This document shows, piece by piece, positions 24,890 through 33,389 of a DNA stretch of 34,511 nt. The translations under genes and the position numbers were made by a program. The DNA comes from Empedobacter falsenii (GTDB lineage Bacteria > Bacteroidota > Bacteroidia > Flavobacteriales > Weeksellaceae). The stretch spans positions 1 through 34,511 of the forward strand of contig NZ_JAAGKM010000027.1 of assembly GCF_019308355.1 (NCBI RefSeq), in the 5' to 3' direction. The notes under the pieces were generated by a model that did not search any database, was not told where the DNA came from, and worked only from the letters and a program-made list of their open reading frames with translations. Position 1 is the first letter of the stretch. Each line of letters begins with the position of its first letter.

Positions 24890-25424
24890 CTAAATTCCAA
24901 CAAATGTAAATGGTTTTGTATCACTAAAAAGTTGTGAAGTTTCGCCAGCATACGTTTCATTTTTACTTACGCTTAATCGTTTTGTTTTTGCATTTTTACC
25001 AAAATCAATTTTCTTTAAATCAACCCAAAATGTATTTGGAGTTTTTGTAGTTTCAAAGTAATAAACAAGATTTAATTGAGGATACTGGCTTTCTACTAAC
25101 CACAAAACATTCGCAACAAGTCCTTTTTCGTTCATGCCATCTGTTGTCGCAATGTCCCAAGCACTTGCAATTACACTTCCGTATTTTGAAGTCCATTTTT
25201 CCGAAGCATTTCCAACGTTGCCAGATCGATCTATACCTCTAGGAAAAACCCAAATATTTGCATCAATTTCATCTTTCCAATCCATAGAACGAGCTGTGAT
25301 TACAGTATTTTCTGGACCTTTATAGACAAACTCTTGTGCAAGCATCTAGTTGTGGAGATAATAAAAAAAATAGGTTGGTAGAAAATAATGTCAAAGTTAA
25401 TTTACTTAAAAAAGTCTTTTTCAT
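24890..25424 (-). pseudogene. broken choloylglycine hydrolase / linear amide C-N hydrolase gene
   Basis: A signal peptide begins at 25424 (MKKTFLSKLTLTLF, ending QLDACTRV). Cys after the signal is the N-terminal nucleophile of this Ntn family. Immediately after CTRV the frame is lost by one extra base (GTTTGTC for GTTGTC, about 25328-25330). The other frame continues VYKGPENTVITARSMDW, WVFPRG, GSVIASAWDI and GMNEKGLVANVLWLVESQYP. It then jumps directly to YYFETTKTPNTFWVDLKKID and ends in PFTFVGI. About 180-190 residues of the middle (normal length about 330-350) are missing in frame, junction near 25071-25081. The ATG-bearing frame at 25345 (MLAQEF) is an out-of-frame artefact. The family hydrolyses bile-salt amides, penicillin V or N-acyl-homoserine lactones; this copy cannot be functional. 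Confidence 0.88.
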
Positions 25425-25782
25425 TATGATGTATTTAGAATATTAAAGTTATTAATTTAATTGGAGAAAATTATACTCTTTTACTAATATTGTGCAGAAT
25501 ATTAAAAATTATCCATTTATACAATGTTGTTTTTGGAATATTATAACGTTCTATAATTTCTCATGATTTTGTATAATTATCTTCTATTACAAATCAACGA
25601 AAAATGCTGATTTTCCTCTTAAAACAAATCCCTCATTACCCCCTCTTATTTATATTTTTCTCATTATCAATAATATGAGCTTATTATTTATCAAAATAAT
25701 GTTATAGATGTTAATCGTTAATTTCTTTAATTATAAAATTTAAACAATTGAAATAGAGTAAATAATAATTATAGAAACAAAA
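25425..25782. other. AT-rich intergenic region without a recognised gene
   Basis: About 360 bases between the broken hydrolase and the pafA terminator. Both strands contain only short frames without coding character, and I see no tRNA or other RNA. Confidence 0.5.
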
Positions 25783-25811
25783 AAAAACGCAACTAATTAA
25801 GTTGCGTTTTT
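25783..25811. terminator. bidirectional intrinsic terminator
   Basis: AAAAACGCAACT (25783-25794) and AGTTGCGTTTTT (25800-25811), five-base loop. It lies downstream of pafA, whose stop is at 25831. Confidence 0.9.
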
Positions 25812-25830
25812 AGAATTATCTTTTATAAGA

Positions 25831-27477
25831 TTATTTTGGATTTGTTACTTCAGAAACTGGTTCGCCAATATTTCCGTTTGGCTCTTCTATATGTAGCAAA
25901 GCGGCAACTGTAGGTGCGATATCTGTCATATAAACACGGTTATTATTTTTACCATGTTTTATACCCCAACCCATCAAAACAAATGGAATGTGAGCATCGT
26001 AAGCCCCCCAAGTTCCGTGTGTTGTTCCTCCAGCATTTTGTTTTCCGCCGTACCATTGTGGTTCTAAAATATAAGTAATAGCACCGCTACGTTTACGATT
26101 GTAACCGTTAACCATTCGTTCTTTGATAATCGCAGGAATAGAAGCTTCTCCAATTTTATCCATATCAGCTACGAAAGAAACACCATCAACTTTTTGCATA
26201 AACTTTACGATTTCTTCTTTGATATCTTCTTCGTCTAATTTATTTTGTTCGATCGTTTGATAATTCAAATGAACCTGATAATTTGTTAATGAGCGTACAA
26301 TATCAGTAGATTTGAATTTCTCTTGTAATTTAGCGTTTAATCCTTTTTTTACTTCTCCAGTTGGAAAGTATCCTGCATTACCTTTTTTATCTTGGAAATA
26401 TTTAGGATTATGAGCTCCACCATGATCTGCAGTCAAGAAAACTAAATATTGTCCTTTTCCAACTTTTTGGTCTAAGTGATTAAATAATTGTTCCAAGTCT
26501 TTATCTAAACGCAAATAAGTATCTTCGGCTTCGATTGTATTTGGAGAAAATTGATGTCCAACATAATCAGTAGAAGAGAAACTAACCGCTAAAAAATCTG
26601 TAATTCCTTTCTCATTTTGACCTAATTTTTCGTTATCAATAATTTCAATCGCAATATCTTTTGTCAACGAATTTCCGAAAGGAGTAGAGCGAATCAAACC
26701 TAAACCATTGTCTTTTTTCAACGCTTTCAAATCATAAGGAAATTGCATTTTATCTAATCCTTTATAATTTTCGCGATATGGATTTCCATCTTTTTCACTT
26801 TGTACATAAGTATCAATCGGATAAAGTGTGTTCCATTTGTCTAAATATTTTTCAGCAACTTTTTTATCATTGAATTTTTGTAACCATTTTGGCAACTCAT
26901 TCATATAAAATGTACTCGAAACCCAGTTTCCAGATTCTCCATCAAACCAAAAAGCAGCATCAGCAAAATGACCTGCAGGTAATATTCCTCCACGATCTTT
27001 TAACGAAACTCCATATACTTTTGAACGGAAATTTGTTGATAATTTTAATTGATCAGTAACTGTAGAAGTTAACAAGTTTTTTGGAGACATTTTTCCTGCT
27101 TTTGATGAAGTTCCAACCCCATTTACAGCATCATCTTGCGTACAATACATTTCTTGTCCTGTTGCTTGAATGATAAAATCGTTCCCAGCAATTCCGTGAA
27201 TAGCAGGCACAGAACCTGTATAAATAGTGCTATGACCGATAGCTGTATAAGTAGGTATATAAGGAATATAGGTATTTTCGTTGCTAAAACCTTCGTTTAA
27301 CATACGATTGAAACCTCCTGTAGAATATCTATCTTGGTAACGATATAAATAATCCCATCGCATTTGATCGACAACGATACCAACTACTAGTTTTGGACGG
27401 CTAACCTCTTGTTGCGCATATAGCGAAAGACCAGCAAATAACCCTAAAACACTTAAAAAAGTTTTATTAAATTTCAT
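25831..27477 (-). CDS. pafA: alkaline phosphatase PafA-like
   Basis: 548 residues from the chosen ATG at 27477. A signal peptide (MKFNKTFLSVLGLFAG, cut after LYA) leads to RPKLVVGIVVDQMRWDYLYRY, PTYTAIGHSTIYTGS (nucleophile Thr), YGVSLKDRGGILPAGH (Lys and Arg pair), FSSTDYVGHQFSP, LTADHGGAHNP and GTTHGTWGAYDAHIP. All metal and phosphate contacts described for Elizabethkingia PafA are present, and length agrees. It hydrolyses phosphate monoesters outside the inner membrane and is not inhibited by phosphate in the characterised homologue. An upstream start at 27495 would add six residues but lies almost at the presumed transcription start (TACATTTG at 27498-27505). Confidence 0.93.
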   Translation of the reverse strand: MKFNKTFLSVLGLFAGLSLYAQQEVSRPKLVVGIVVDQMRWDYLYRYQDRYSTGGFNRMLNEGFSNENTYIPYIPTYTAIGHSTIYTGSVPAIHGIAGNDFIIQATGQEMYCTQDDAVNGVGTSSKAGKMSPKNLLTSTVTDQLKLSTNFRSKVYGVSLKDRGGILPAGHFADAAFWFDGESGNWVSSTFYMNELPKWLQKFNDKKVAEKYLDKWNTLYPIDTYVQSEKDGNPYRENYKGLDKMQFPYDLKALKKDNGLGLIRSTPFGNSLTKDIAIEIIDNEKLGQNEKGITDFLAVSFSSTDYVGHQFSPNTIEAEDTYLRLDKDLEQLFNHLDQKVGKGQYLVFLTADHGGAHNPKYFQDKKGNAGYFPTGEVKKGLNAKLQEKFKSTDIVRSLTNYQVHLNYQTIEQNKLDEEDIKEEIVKFMQKVDGVSFVADMDKIGEASIPAIIKERMVNGYNRKRSGAITYILEPQWYGGKQNAGGTTHGTWGAYDAHIPFVLMGWGIKHGKNNNRVYMTDIAPTVAALLHIEEPNGNIGEPVSEVTNPK

Positions 27478-27497
27478 TTTAAAAATTTTACACATAG

Positions 27498-27505
27498 CAA
27501 ATGTA
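27498..27505 (-). promoter_or_regulatory. -7 promoter element TACATTTG (minus strand)
   Basis: Perfect TAnnTTTG, 20 bases before the pafA ATG. It fixes 27477 over 27495 as the start. Confidence 0.6.
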
Positions 27506-27581
27506 ACAATTAAATTTTGGGCTAAATTTAAATAATAATTAAAAAATTAGTAAATTAAACAAAATCATAAAAAAATAGAAT

Positions 27582-28034
27582 ATGAGTGCAAAGCCTGTAG
27601 AAATAGTAGAAATTTTTGATGTTTCAATTGATAAAGTGTGGAATGCCTTAACGACAAAATCTGCTTTTGATAAATGGTATTTTGATATTAAGAAGTTTGT
27701 TCCAGAAGTTGGATTCGAATTTGAGTTTTATGGCGGATCGTATTTACATCACTGTAAAATAGTAGAAGTAGAGCCGACTAAATTGTTAGCTTATACATGG
27801 AAATATCCTGTCTACGAAGGAAATTCTGTTGTTACATTTATTTTGGATGAATTAACAGATGAAATTGTTCCGCAAACAAAATTAACGTTGATTCATGAAG
27901 GAATTGAAACTTTTCCGCCTGATGATAAAAATTTCTCGCGCGAAAGTTTTGAAGCTGGTTGGACAGAAATTATCCGAATTAGTTTGAAAAATTATTTGGA
28001 AGGAAATTATGAAGAAGATTCGAAAGTCGAATAA
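27582..28034 (+). CDS. SRPBCC/AHSA1 domain protein
   Basis: 150 residues. VEIVEIFDVSIDKVWNALTT, WYFDIKKFVPEVGFEFEFYGG, CKIVEVEPTKLLAYTWKY and the C-terminal GWTEIIRISLKNYLEG helix are the classic layout of the AHSA1 (activator of Hsp90 ATPase homologue 1-like) START-fold group. It binds a hydrophobic ligand in a helix-grip cavity; ligand unknown. Divergent from pafA and closed by a terminator at 28040. Confidence 0.85.
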   Translation: MSAKPVEIVEIFDVSIDKVWNALTTKSAFDKWYFDIKKFVPEVGFEFEFYGGSYLHHCKIVEVEPTKLLAYTWKYPVYEGNSVVTFILDELTDEIVPQTKLTLIHEGIETFPPDDKNFSRESFEAGWTEIIRISLKNYLEGNYEEDSKVE

Positions 28035-28039
28035 ATAAA

Positions 28040-28065
28040 AAAAGGAACTTCGTCAAGTTCCTTTT
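28040..28065. terminator. bidirectional intrinsic terminator
   Basis: AAAAGGAACTT (28040-28050) and AAGTTCCTTTT (28055-28065), four-base loop, between convergent genes. Confidence 0.85.
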
Positions 28066-28084
28066 AATTTTTTTTTACAGCTTA

Positions 28085-28291
28085 TTATTTTTTGAATAAT
28101 ACTGTGATTCCTTCTTGATTTGGTAAAATCGGACGAGGATCTTCTGCTGTTACTATTCCAGCTTTTTCTTTTCTTAAATTCGCAACCCAAAATGGAATCC
28201 AAGAAATAGCCATCGTTGCAAAAAAGATGATACCCCAGAATCCGCATAAAGCGATTGTTAAGAATAATAAGAAACCTAAAAATTGAATCAT
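28085..28291 (-). CDS. small membrane protein, 68 aa
   Basis: Two hydrophobic segments (about residues 3-20 and 21-37) followed by a short polar tail (LRKEKAGIVTAEDPRP). It has its own perfect -7 element TAAGTTTG (28312-28319) and a terminator at 28040-28065, so it is likely a real single gene. I do not recognise the family. The divergent neighbour is fumC. Confidence 0.65.
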   Translation of the reverse strand: MIQFLGFLLFLTIALCGFWGIIFFATMAISWIPFWVANLRKEKAGIVTAEDPRPILPNQEGITVLFKK

Positions 28292-28311
28292 GATTTTATT
28301 TTTATGTGATA

Positions 28312-28319
28312 CAAACTTA
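28312..28319 (-). promoter_or_regulatory. -7 promoter element TAAGTTTG (minus strand)
   Basis: Perfect TAnnTTTG, 20 bases before the 68-aa protein's ATG. Confidence 0.55.
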
Positions 28320-28378
28320 GTAAATAAAATTTATAGAAATACTAACATTAATCACTTTTCTTTCATCAAACGATTTCT

Positions 28379-28386
28379 TAAATTTG
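28379..28386 (+). promoter_or_regulatory. -7 promoter element TAAATTTG
   Basis: Perfect TAnnTTTG, 41 bases before the fumC ATG. Confidence 0.55.
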
Positions 28387-28427
28387 TGAGATAAGTAAAC
28401 AATATATAAATAATAAAAAATACCAAA

Positions 28428-29825
28428 ATGGAATACAGAATTGAGAAAGACACCATGGGGGAAGTAAAAGTTCCTGCAGATAAATACTGGGGTGCTCAAA
28501 CAGAACGTTCTCGTAACAACTTTAAAATTGGTCCTGCGGCTTCTATGCCTCACGAAATTGTAGAAGGTTTCGCTTATCTTAAGAAAGCTGCTGCTTATGC
28601 AAATGCTGAATTAGGTGTTTTACCAGTTGAAAAACGTGATGCTATTGCTGCTGTATGTGACGAAATTTTAGCAGGAAAATTAGATGATCAATTTCCTTTA
28701 GTAATTTGGCAAACAGGTTCAGGAACTCAATCTAATATGAATGTGAATGAAGTTGTTGCTAATCGTGCGCAAGTTTTAGCTGGATTCAAAATTGGAGAAG
28801 GTGAACCAGTTCTTAAAGCGAATGACGACGTTAACAAATCTCAATCTTCTAATGATACTTTCCCAACAGGTATGCACATTGCTGCTTACAAAGCTGTTGT
28901 TGAAGTAACAATTCCAGGTGTTGAGCAATTACGTGACACATTAGCTAAGAAAGCAGAAGAGTTTAAATCTGTTGTAAAAATTGGTCGTACACACTTAATG
29001 GATGCAACTCCATTAACTTTAGGTCAAGAGATTTCTGGATATGTAGCGCAATTAAACCACGGTTTAAAAGCTTTAAGAAATACATTAGAGCATTTATCTG
29101 AAGTTGCTTTAGGTGGAACTGCTGTAGGTACAGGTCTTAACACGCCAGAAGGATACGATGTTTTAGTTGCTAAATACATTGCTGAATTTACAGGTCATCC
29201 ATTTGTAACAGCAGAAAATAAGTTCGAAGCATTAGCTGCTCACGATGCAATCGTAGAAACTCACGGAGCTTTGAAACAATTAGCTGTTTCATTAAACAAA
29301 ATTGCAAATGACGTTCGTATGTTAGCTTCTGGACCTCGTTCAGGTATTGGAGAAATTATCATTCCAGAAAACGAACCAGGATCTTCTATCATGCCAGGTA
29401 AAGTAAATCCAACTCAATGTGAGGCATTAACAATGGTTGCAGCTCAAGTTATGGGTAACGATGTTGCAATTACAATTGGAGGAACTCAAGGTCATTACGA
29501 ATTGAATGTTTTCAAACCAGTTATGGCTGCAAACTTCTTGCAATCTGCACGTTTATTAGGAGATGCTTGTGTATCTTTTGACGAGCATTGTGCGCAAGGT
29601 ATCGAGCCAAATTATGCTCGTATTAAAGAATTAGTTGATAATTCATTAATGTTAGTTACAGCGCTTAATACAAAAATTGGTTACTACAAAGCTGCAGAAA
29701 TTGCTCAAACAGCTCATAAAAATAACTCTACGTTAAAAGAAACTGCAATCGCATTAGGATATGTAACTGCCGAAGAATTTGACGAATGGGTAAAACCTGA
29801 AGATATGGTTGGTTCTTTGAAATAA
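28428..29825 (+). CDS. fumC: fumarate hydratase, class II
   Basis: 465 residues, full length. Characteristic motifs: [14 protein letters not shown], the [13 protein letters not shown] active-site loop, [16 protein letters not shown] with catalytic His, and the signature [15 protein letters not shown]. It converts fumarate to malate in the TCA cycle, cytosolic, oxygen-stable class. The richer codon choice (GCT, GGT and AAA in abundance) suggests high expression. Single gene with own promoter and terminator. Confidence 0.97.
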   Translation: MEYRIEKDTMGEVKVPADKYWGAQTERSRNNFKIGPAASMPHEIVEGFAYLKKAAAYANAELGVLPVEKRDAIAAVCDEILAGKLDDQFPLVIWQTGSGTQSNMNVNEVVANRAQVLAGFKIGEGEPVLKANDDVNKSQSSNDTFPTGMHIAAYKAVVEVTIPGVEQLRDTLAKKAEEFKSVVKIGRTHLMDATPLTLGQEISGYVAQLNHGLKALRNTLEHLSEVALGGTAVGTGLNTPEGYDVLVAKYIAEFTGHPFVTAENKFEALAAHDAIVETHGALKQLAVSLNKIANDVRMLASGPRSGIGEIIIPENEPGSSIMPGKVNPTQCEALTMVAAQVMGNDVAITIGGTQGHYELNVFKPVMAANFLQSARLLGDACVSFDEHCAQGIEPNYARIKELVDNSLMLVTALNTKIGYYKAAEIAQTAHKNNSTLKETAIALGYVTAEEFDEWVKPEDMVGSLK

Positions 29826-29850
29826 GAAATTTTAAATCATTATATCACAG

Positions 29851-29879
29851 AGAGGTTGCTTAGGTAACCTCTTTTTTTG
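29851..29879 (+). terminator. intrinsic terminator of fumC
   Basis: AGAGGTTGC and GGTAACCTCT pair around a short loop, then seven T. Confidence 0.85.
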
Positions 29880-29890
29880 TTAAATTTATT

Positions 29891-29924
29891 TAAATTTGAG
29901 AAAAAGTTCCTTTTTTAAGAGGAA
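29891..29924 (+). promoter_or_regulatory. promoter and possible operator of the Xre-RES operon
   Basis: A perfect -7 element TAAATTTG (29891-29898), then an 18-base imperfect palindrome TTCCTTTTTTAAGAGGAA (29907-29924) covering the likely first transcribed bases. An operator for antitoxin autoregulation would be expected here. A second near -7 element TAACTTTA lies at 29931-29938. Confidence 0.45.
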
Positions 29925-29954
29925 AAATTGTAACTTTAGTAAAAGTTTAAAATT

Positions 29955-30389
29955 ATGGCAACTGTTAAACTAAAAAAATACGAACAAATCATAAATGAAA
30001 TCCCTGAAGTAAGAGATTTTACAAGTGTTTATTTTTACGTAAATCGTTATAATATTGATCAAAAATACATTCAATATCTTGATGAATTATCAACATTAAA
30101 AGACGAAATAATCTCAAGTTGGTTAAATATCACAACGCGTACATATAGAAATTACAAAACGAAAGATGTTTCTTTAAAAGACAATACAAAAGAGCATATT
30201 GTTTTATTGATTTCTTTATACAAGCACGGTTTGGAGGTTTTCAATACGAAAGATGATTTTGAGAAATGGTTAACAACGCCTAATGTTTTGTTAGATAAAA
30301 AATCGCCAGCAGATTTTCTTGATACAGTTTCAGGACTCAAATTTATCGATAATCGTTTAACTGCGATAGAGTACGGAGAAAACGTGTAA
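29955..30389 (+). CDS. Xre-family antitoxin with C-terminal MbcA/ParS (DUF2384) domain
   Basis: 144 residues. The N-terminal half is helical with a winged or HTH-like part (SSWLNITTRTYRNYK, about residues 54-68). The C-terminal domain has FEKWLTTPNVLLDKKSPADFL, then SGLKFIDNRLTAIEYG, which is the DUF2384 Xre-MbcA-ParS toxin-binding signature. It neutralises the RES toxin encoded two bases downstream and probably represses its own promoter through the palindrome at 29907-29924. Cytosolic. Confidence 0.9.
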   Translation: MATVKLKKYEQIINEIPEVRDFTSVYFYVNRYNIDQKYIQYLDELSTLKDEIISSWLNITTRTYRNYKTKDVSLKDNTKEHIVLLISLYKHGLEVFNTKDDFEKWLTTPNVLLDKKSPADFLDTVSGLKFIDNRLTAIEYGENV

Positions 30390-30391
30390 TA

Positions 30392-30844
30392 ATGTTAGTT
30401 TTCAATATTCGTAAAGCGAGATATTCAAAATCATTACAAGCTTCTGGAGTTGCCAACAGATGGAATAAAAATGATGAATTTGTTATTTACACAGGAAGTT
30501 CTCGTGCGCTCTCAACCTTAGAATTGGTGGTGCATCGAAGTTCTATTAGCATTGATAATTCGTACAAATTATTAGTGATAGAAATTGACTGCGAAGAAGA
30601 TGAGATTTATGAAATTAAGAAGCCTAAATTACCTAAAAATTGGCAATCTGTAGAGGCTTATCCCGAGTTACAAGAAATTGGTTCTGCTTGGTATCAAGAT
30701 TTTAAATATTTGGTCATGAAAGTTCCATCGTCAATTATTCCAAAAGAGTATAATTATTTAATCAATACAAAACATCCTGATTTTGTTTCGAAGGTTAAAA
30801 TGAAAGAATTAGAAGATTATAATTGGGATGATCGTTTATTATAA
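30392..30844 (+). CDS. RES-domain toxin (NAD+-degrading family)
   Basis: 150 residues. The RES motifs are clear: RYSKSLQASGVANRWN with Arg23, EFVIYTG with Tyr33, and STLELVVH with Glu44. The Arg-Tyr-Glu spacing (10 and 11 residues) equals that of the characterised Pseudomonas putida RES toxin, whose family resembles ADP-ribosyltransferases and depletes NAD+. The C-terminal half keeps the GSAWYQDFKYLVMKVPSSIIP block. Two bases after the antitoxin, so translation is coupled. The toxin residues look intact. Confidence 0.92.
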   Translation: MLVFNIRKARYSKSLQASGVANRWNKNDEFVIYTGSSRALSTLELVVHRSSISIDNSYKLLVIEIDCEEDEIYEIKKPKLPKNWQSVEAYPELQEIGSAWYQDFKYLVMKVPSSIIPKEYNYLINTKHPDFVSKVKMKELEDYNWDDRLL

Positions 30845-30847
30845 AAC

Positions 30848-30881
30848 AAAAAAATCGACTAAATATTTAGTCGATTTTTTT
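30848..30881. terminator. bidirectional intrinsic terminator
   Basis: A perfect 34-base palindrome, core TCGACTAAATATTTAGTCGA, A- and T-runs at the ends, between the RES gene and copA. Confidence 0.9.
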
Positions 30882-30901
30882 TATGAATATTTTAGAGATT
30901 A

Positions 30902-33304
30902 TTAAATCTTTTTATACTTTAACAATAAACTATTTGTTACAACACTTACACTACTCAAAGCCATTGCAGCACCAGCAATCATAGGATCTAACAAAAATCC
31001 GTTAATTGGATAAAGCACTCCAGCAGCGATTGGAATTCCTATTACATTGTAAATAAATGCCCAAAATAAATTTTGATGAATTGTTTTGACCGTTTGCGTA
31101 GATAAATTAATTGCATGATCGATTTTTGTCAAATCTCCGCCAATCAAGGTAACTTCTGCCACATCAATCGCAATATCAGAACCATTTCCCATCGCAATCG
31201 AAACATCCGCCTGAGCCAACGCTGCACTGTCGTTAATTCCATCACCAACCATTGCAACAACTTTTCCTTTTTGCTGCAAATCTTTGATAATACTCATTTT
31301 ATCATTTGGTAAAGCATTTGCGACAACTTGATCAATTCCGACTTGTTTTGCAATTGCATTTGCCGAAAATTCGTTGTCACCAGTCACCATCCAAACTTCA
31401 ATTCCTTTTTCGTGAAAAGCTTTAATAGCTTCAACAGAAGTTGCTTTTATTTCATCAGAAATTCCAATTAATCCCAAAACTTTTTTATCATTTCCAAAGA
31501 AAGAAGTAGTATAATTTTTAATCGAAAAATCTTGAATAGCTTGTTTTACATTTTCATCAATTTGAATATTTAATTCAGTAATCCAACTTGTTTTTCCAAC
31601 ATAATAAGTGTCATTTAAAATATTAGCTTTCAATCCTTTTCCAGATATATCTTCAATTTTTAGTTCAGGTAAAATATCTTGTTTTCCAATATGTTCTGTA
31701 ATCGCTTTTGCCAAAGGATGTTGCGAATTATTTTCGATTGTATAAAGCATATTTTTAGCAGAATCATCAAACCAAATCAATTCTTGTACTTTTGGTTTTC
31801 CTTCTGTAATTGTTCCTGTTTTATCTAAAATAATTGTATCAATTTTCTTCGCTAATTCTAAACTTTCAGCATTTTTGATCAAAATTCCTTGCTCAGCACC
31901 TTTTCCCATTCCAACCATAATCGCGGTAGGTGTTGCTAAACCAAGCGCACAAGGACAAGCGATAACAAGGACAGTAATCATCGATAAAAGGGCCATTGTA
32001 AAAGCATTTTCTTGACCTAAAACTAACCAAGTAATGAACGTTAGAATTGCAATAATAATTACAATCGGAACAAAAACACCTGCAATTTTGTCTACCAATT
32101 GTTGAACTGGCGCTTTACTTCCTTGTGCATTTTTAACCGATTGAATAATTTGAGCCAAAAGTGTATCATTCCCTACTTTCAAGGCTTTATATTGAATAGG
32201 AGAGTTTTGGTTTAAGGTCCCTGAAAAAACATTTGCATCAATTCCTTTTTCAACTGGAATTGGTTCTCCTGTCAATGAACTTTCATCGATAAAAGATTCT
32301 CCCGAAACAATAATTCCATCAACCGCAATTTTATCTCCAGGTTTTGCAACAATCAAATCACCAATTTGTACATCTTCAATTTTCACTTCAACTTGATTTC
32401 CATCTTTCACAACCAACACAGTATTAGGTTGTAATCCGATTAATTTCTTGATCGCTTCGGAAGTATTTCCTTTCGCACGTTCTTCCATCAATTTACCAAT
32501 CAAGATAAAAACAATGATTAAACCAGCAGCTTCAAAATAAGGATGTGCGTGCAAACCTTTGCTGTGCCAATATTCTGGAAATAATGTATTGAAAACGCTA
32601 AAAAGATAGGCTACACTTGTACTCAAAGCAACTAAAGTATCCATATTGGCCGATTTATTTTTCAGTTGTTTCCAAGCCCCGACGAAAAATTGTTGTCCAA
32701 AAATGAAAAGAATTGGCGTAGAAAGTGCCCACATAATGTAATTTCCGTAGGGCATATCCATAAAAAACATTCCGATAATGAATAAAGGAACTCCAAAAAT
32801 TAAAGCCCAAATCACTTTATTTTTCAGCGTTTTATACTTTTCTTCGTGAAGTTGTTCTATTTCTTCATCTTGATTTTTAAATTCATCAATCACCAAATCA
32901 TAGCCAACTTCTACTAAAGCATTTTTCAAATTTTCTGGAGAAACTAAAGTAGGAATGTACTCGATTTTCCCCATTCCATTTCCGTAATTCACTTCCGCAT
33001 TCACAACACCTAACTGACGATTAAGATTTGCTTGAGAACTGCTTGCGCATGAAGCACATGTCATATTGAGAACGGGATACGATTTTTCGACAGAATCTAT
33101 TTTGAAGTTATTTTGCTTTAAAATTTCATAAATTTTAGGTGAGACTTTCCATAATTTTTTTGCCGAAACATTAATCGTTTTAGTATCTAAATTCACAGTA
33201 TATTCATCAAGATTTTCTATTTCAGAAAGTAATTTATTGATGAGTTCAATATTTTTTTCTGAATTCAAATTGATAATCGGTATAGTAAGTGTTTGTGCAT
33301 TCAT
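30902..33304 (-). CDS. copA: copper-translocating P1B-type ATPase
   Basis: 800 residues from the ATG at 33304 (a TTG at 33325 is less likely). An N-terminal HMA-like domain (about residues 1-70) lacks a CxxC, and the second HMA has VLNMTCASCASS with Cys83 and Cys86. Then come eight helices with the CPC motif (about 450-452, in ACPCALGLATP), TGEP actuator loop, phosphorylated Asp in DKTGTITEG (about 494), HP motif (QHPLAKA), GDGIND, and the terminal MALSSVSVVTNSLLL helix of Cu(I) pumps. It exports Cu+ from the cytosol across the inner membrane. No CueR-type or CopZ gene is adjacent; a two-component sensor gene follows upstream in the same direction. Regulation is not visible. Confidence 0.93.
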   Translation of the reverse strand: MNAQTLTIPIINLNSEKNIELINKLLSEIENLDEYTVNLDTKTINVSAKKLWKVSPKIYEILKQNNFKIDSVEKSYPVLNMTCASCASSSQANLNRQLGVVNAEVNYGNGMGKIEYIPTLVSPENLKNALVEVGYDLVIDEFKNQDEEIEQLHEEKYKTLKNKVIWALIFGVPLFIIGMFFMDMPYGNYIMWALSTPILFIFGQQFFVGAWKQLKNKSANMDTLVALSTSVAYLFSVFNTLFPEYWHSKGLHAHPYFEAAGLIIVFILIGKLMEERAKGNTSEAIKKLIGLQPNTVLVVKDGNQVEVKIEDVQIGDLIVAKPGDKIAVDGIIVSGESFIDESSLTGEPIPVEKGIDANVFSGTLNQNSPIQYKALKVGNDTLLAQIIQSVKNAQGSKAPVQQLVDKIAGVFVPIVIIIAILTFITWLVLGQENAFTMALLSMITVLVIACPCALGLATPTAIMVGMGKGAEQGILIKNAESLELAKKIDTIILDKTGTITEGKPKVQELIWFDDSAKNMLYTIENNSQHPLAKAITEHIGKQDILPELKIEDISGKGLKANILNDTYYVGKTSWITELNIQIDENVKQAIQDFSIKNYTTSFFGNDKKVLGLIGISDEIKATSVEAIKAFHEKGIEVWMVTGDNEFSANAIAKQVGIDQVVANALPNDKMSIIKDLQQKGKVVAMVGDGINDSAALAQADVSIAMGNGSDIAIDVAEVTLIGGDLTKIDHAINLSTQTVKTIHQNLFWAFIYNVIGIPIAAGVLYPINGFLLDPMIAGAAMALSSVSVVTNSLLLKYKKI

Positions 33305-33389
33305 AACAGTAATTTTATAAGACAAATTTCCAAAGATTTTGGCGAGAAAGTATTATATAATTAGAAGTTAAAGTTACACTTTTTACCAA

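Noticed and set aside
25134-25345. MLAQEF start of the choloylglycine hydrolase frame
   Set aside because: The signal peptide and nucleophile Cys lie upstream in another frame; this start only appears because of the one-base insertion.
25425-25782. Hidden RNA gene in the AT-rich gap before pafA
   Set aside because: No cloverleaf, no conserved stem other than the terminator, and no promoter-terminator pair enclosing a transcript.
33305-33325. TTG start for copA adding seven residues
   Set aside because: The ATG at 33304 is a normal start and the added residues have no domain support.
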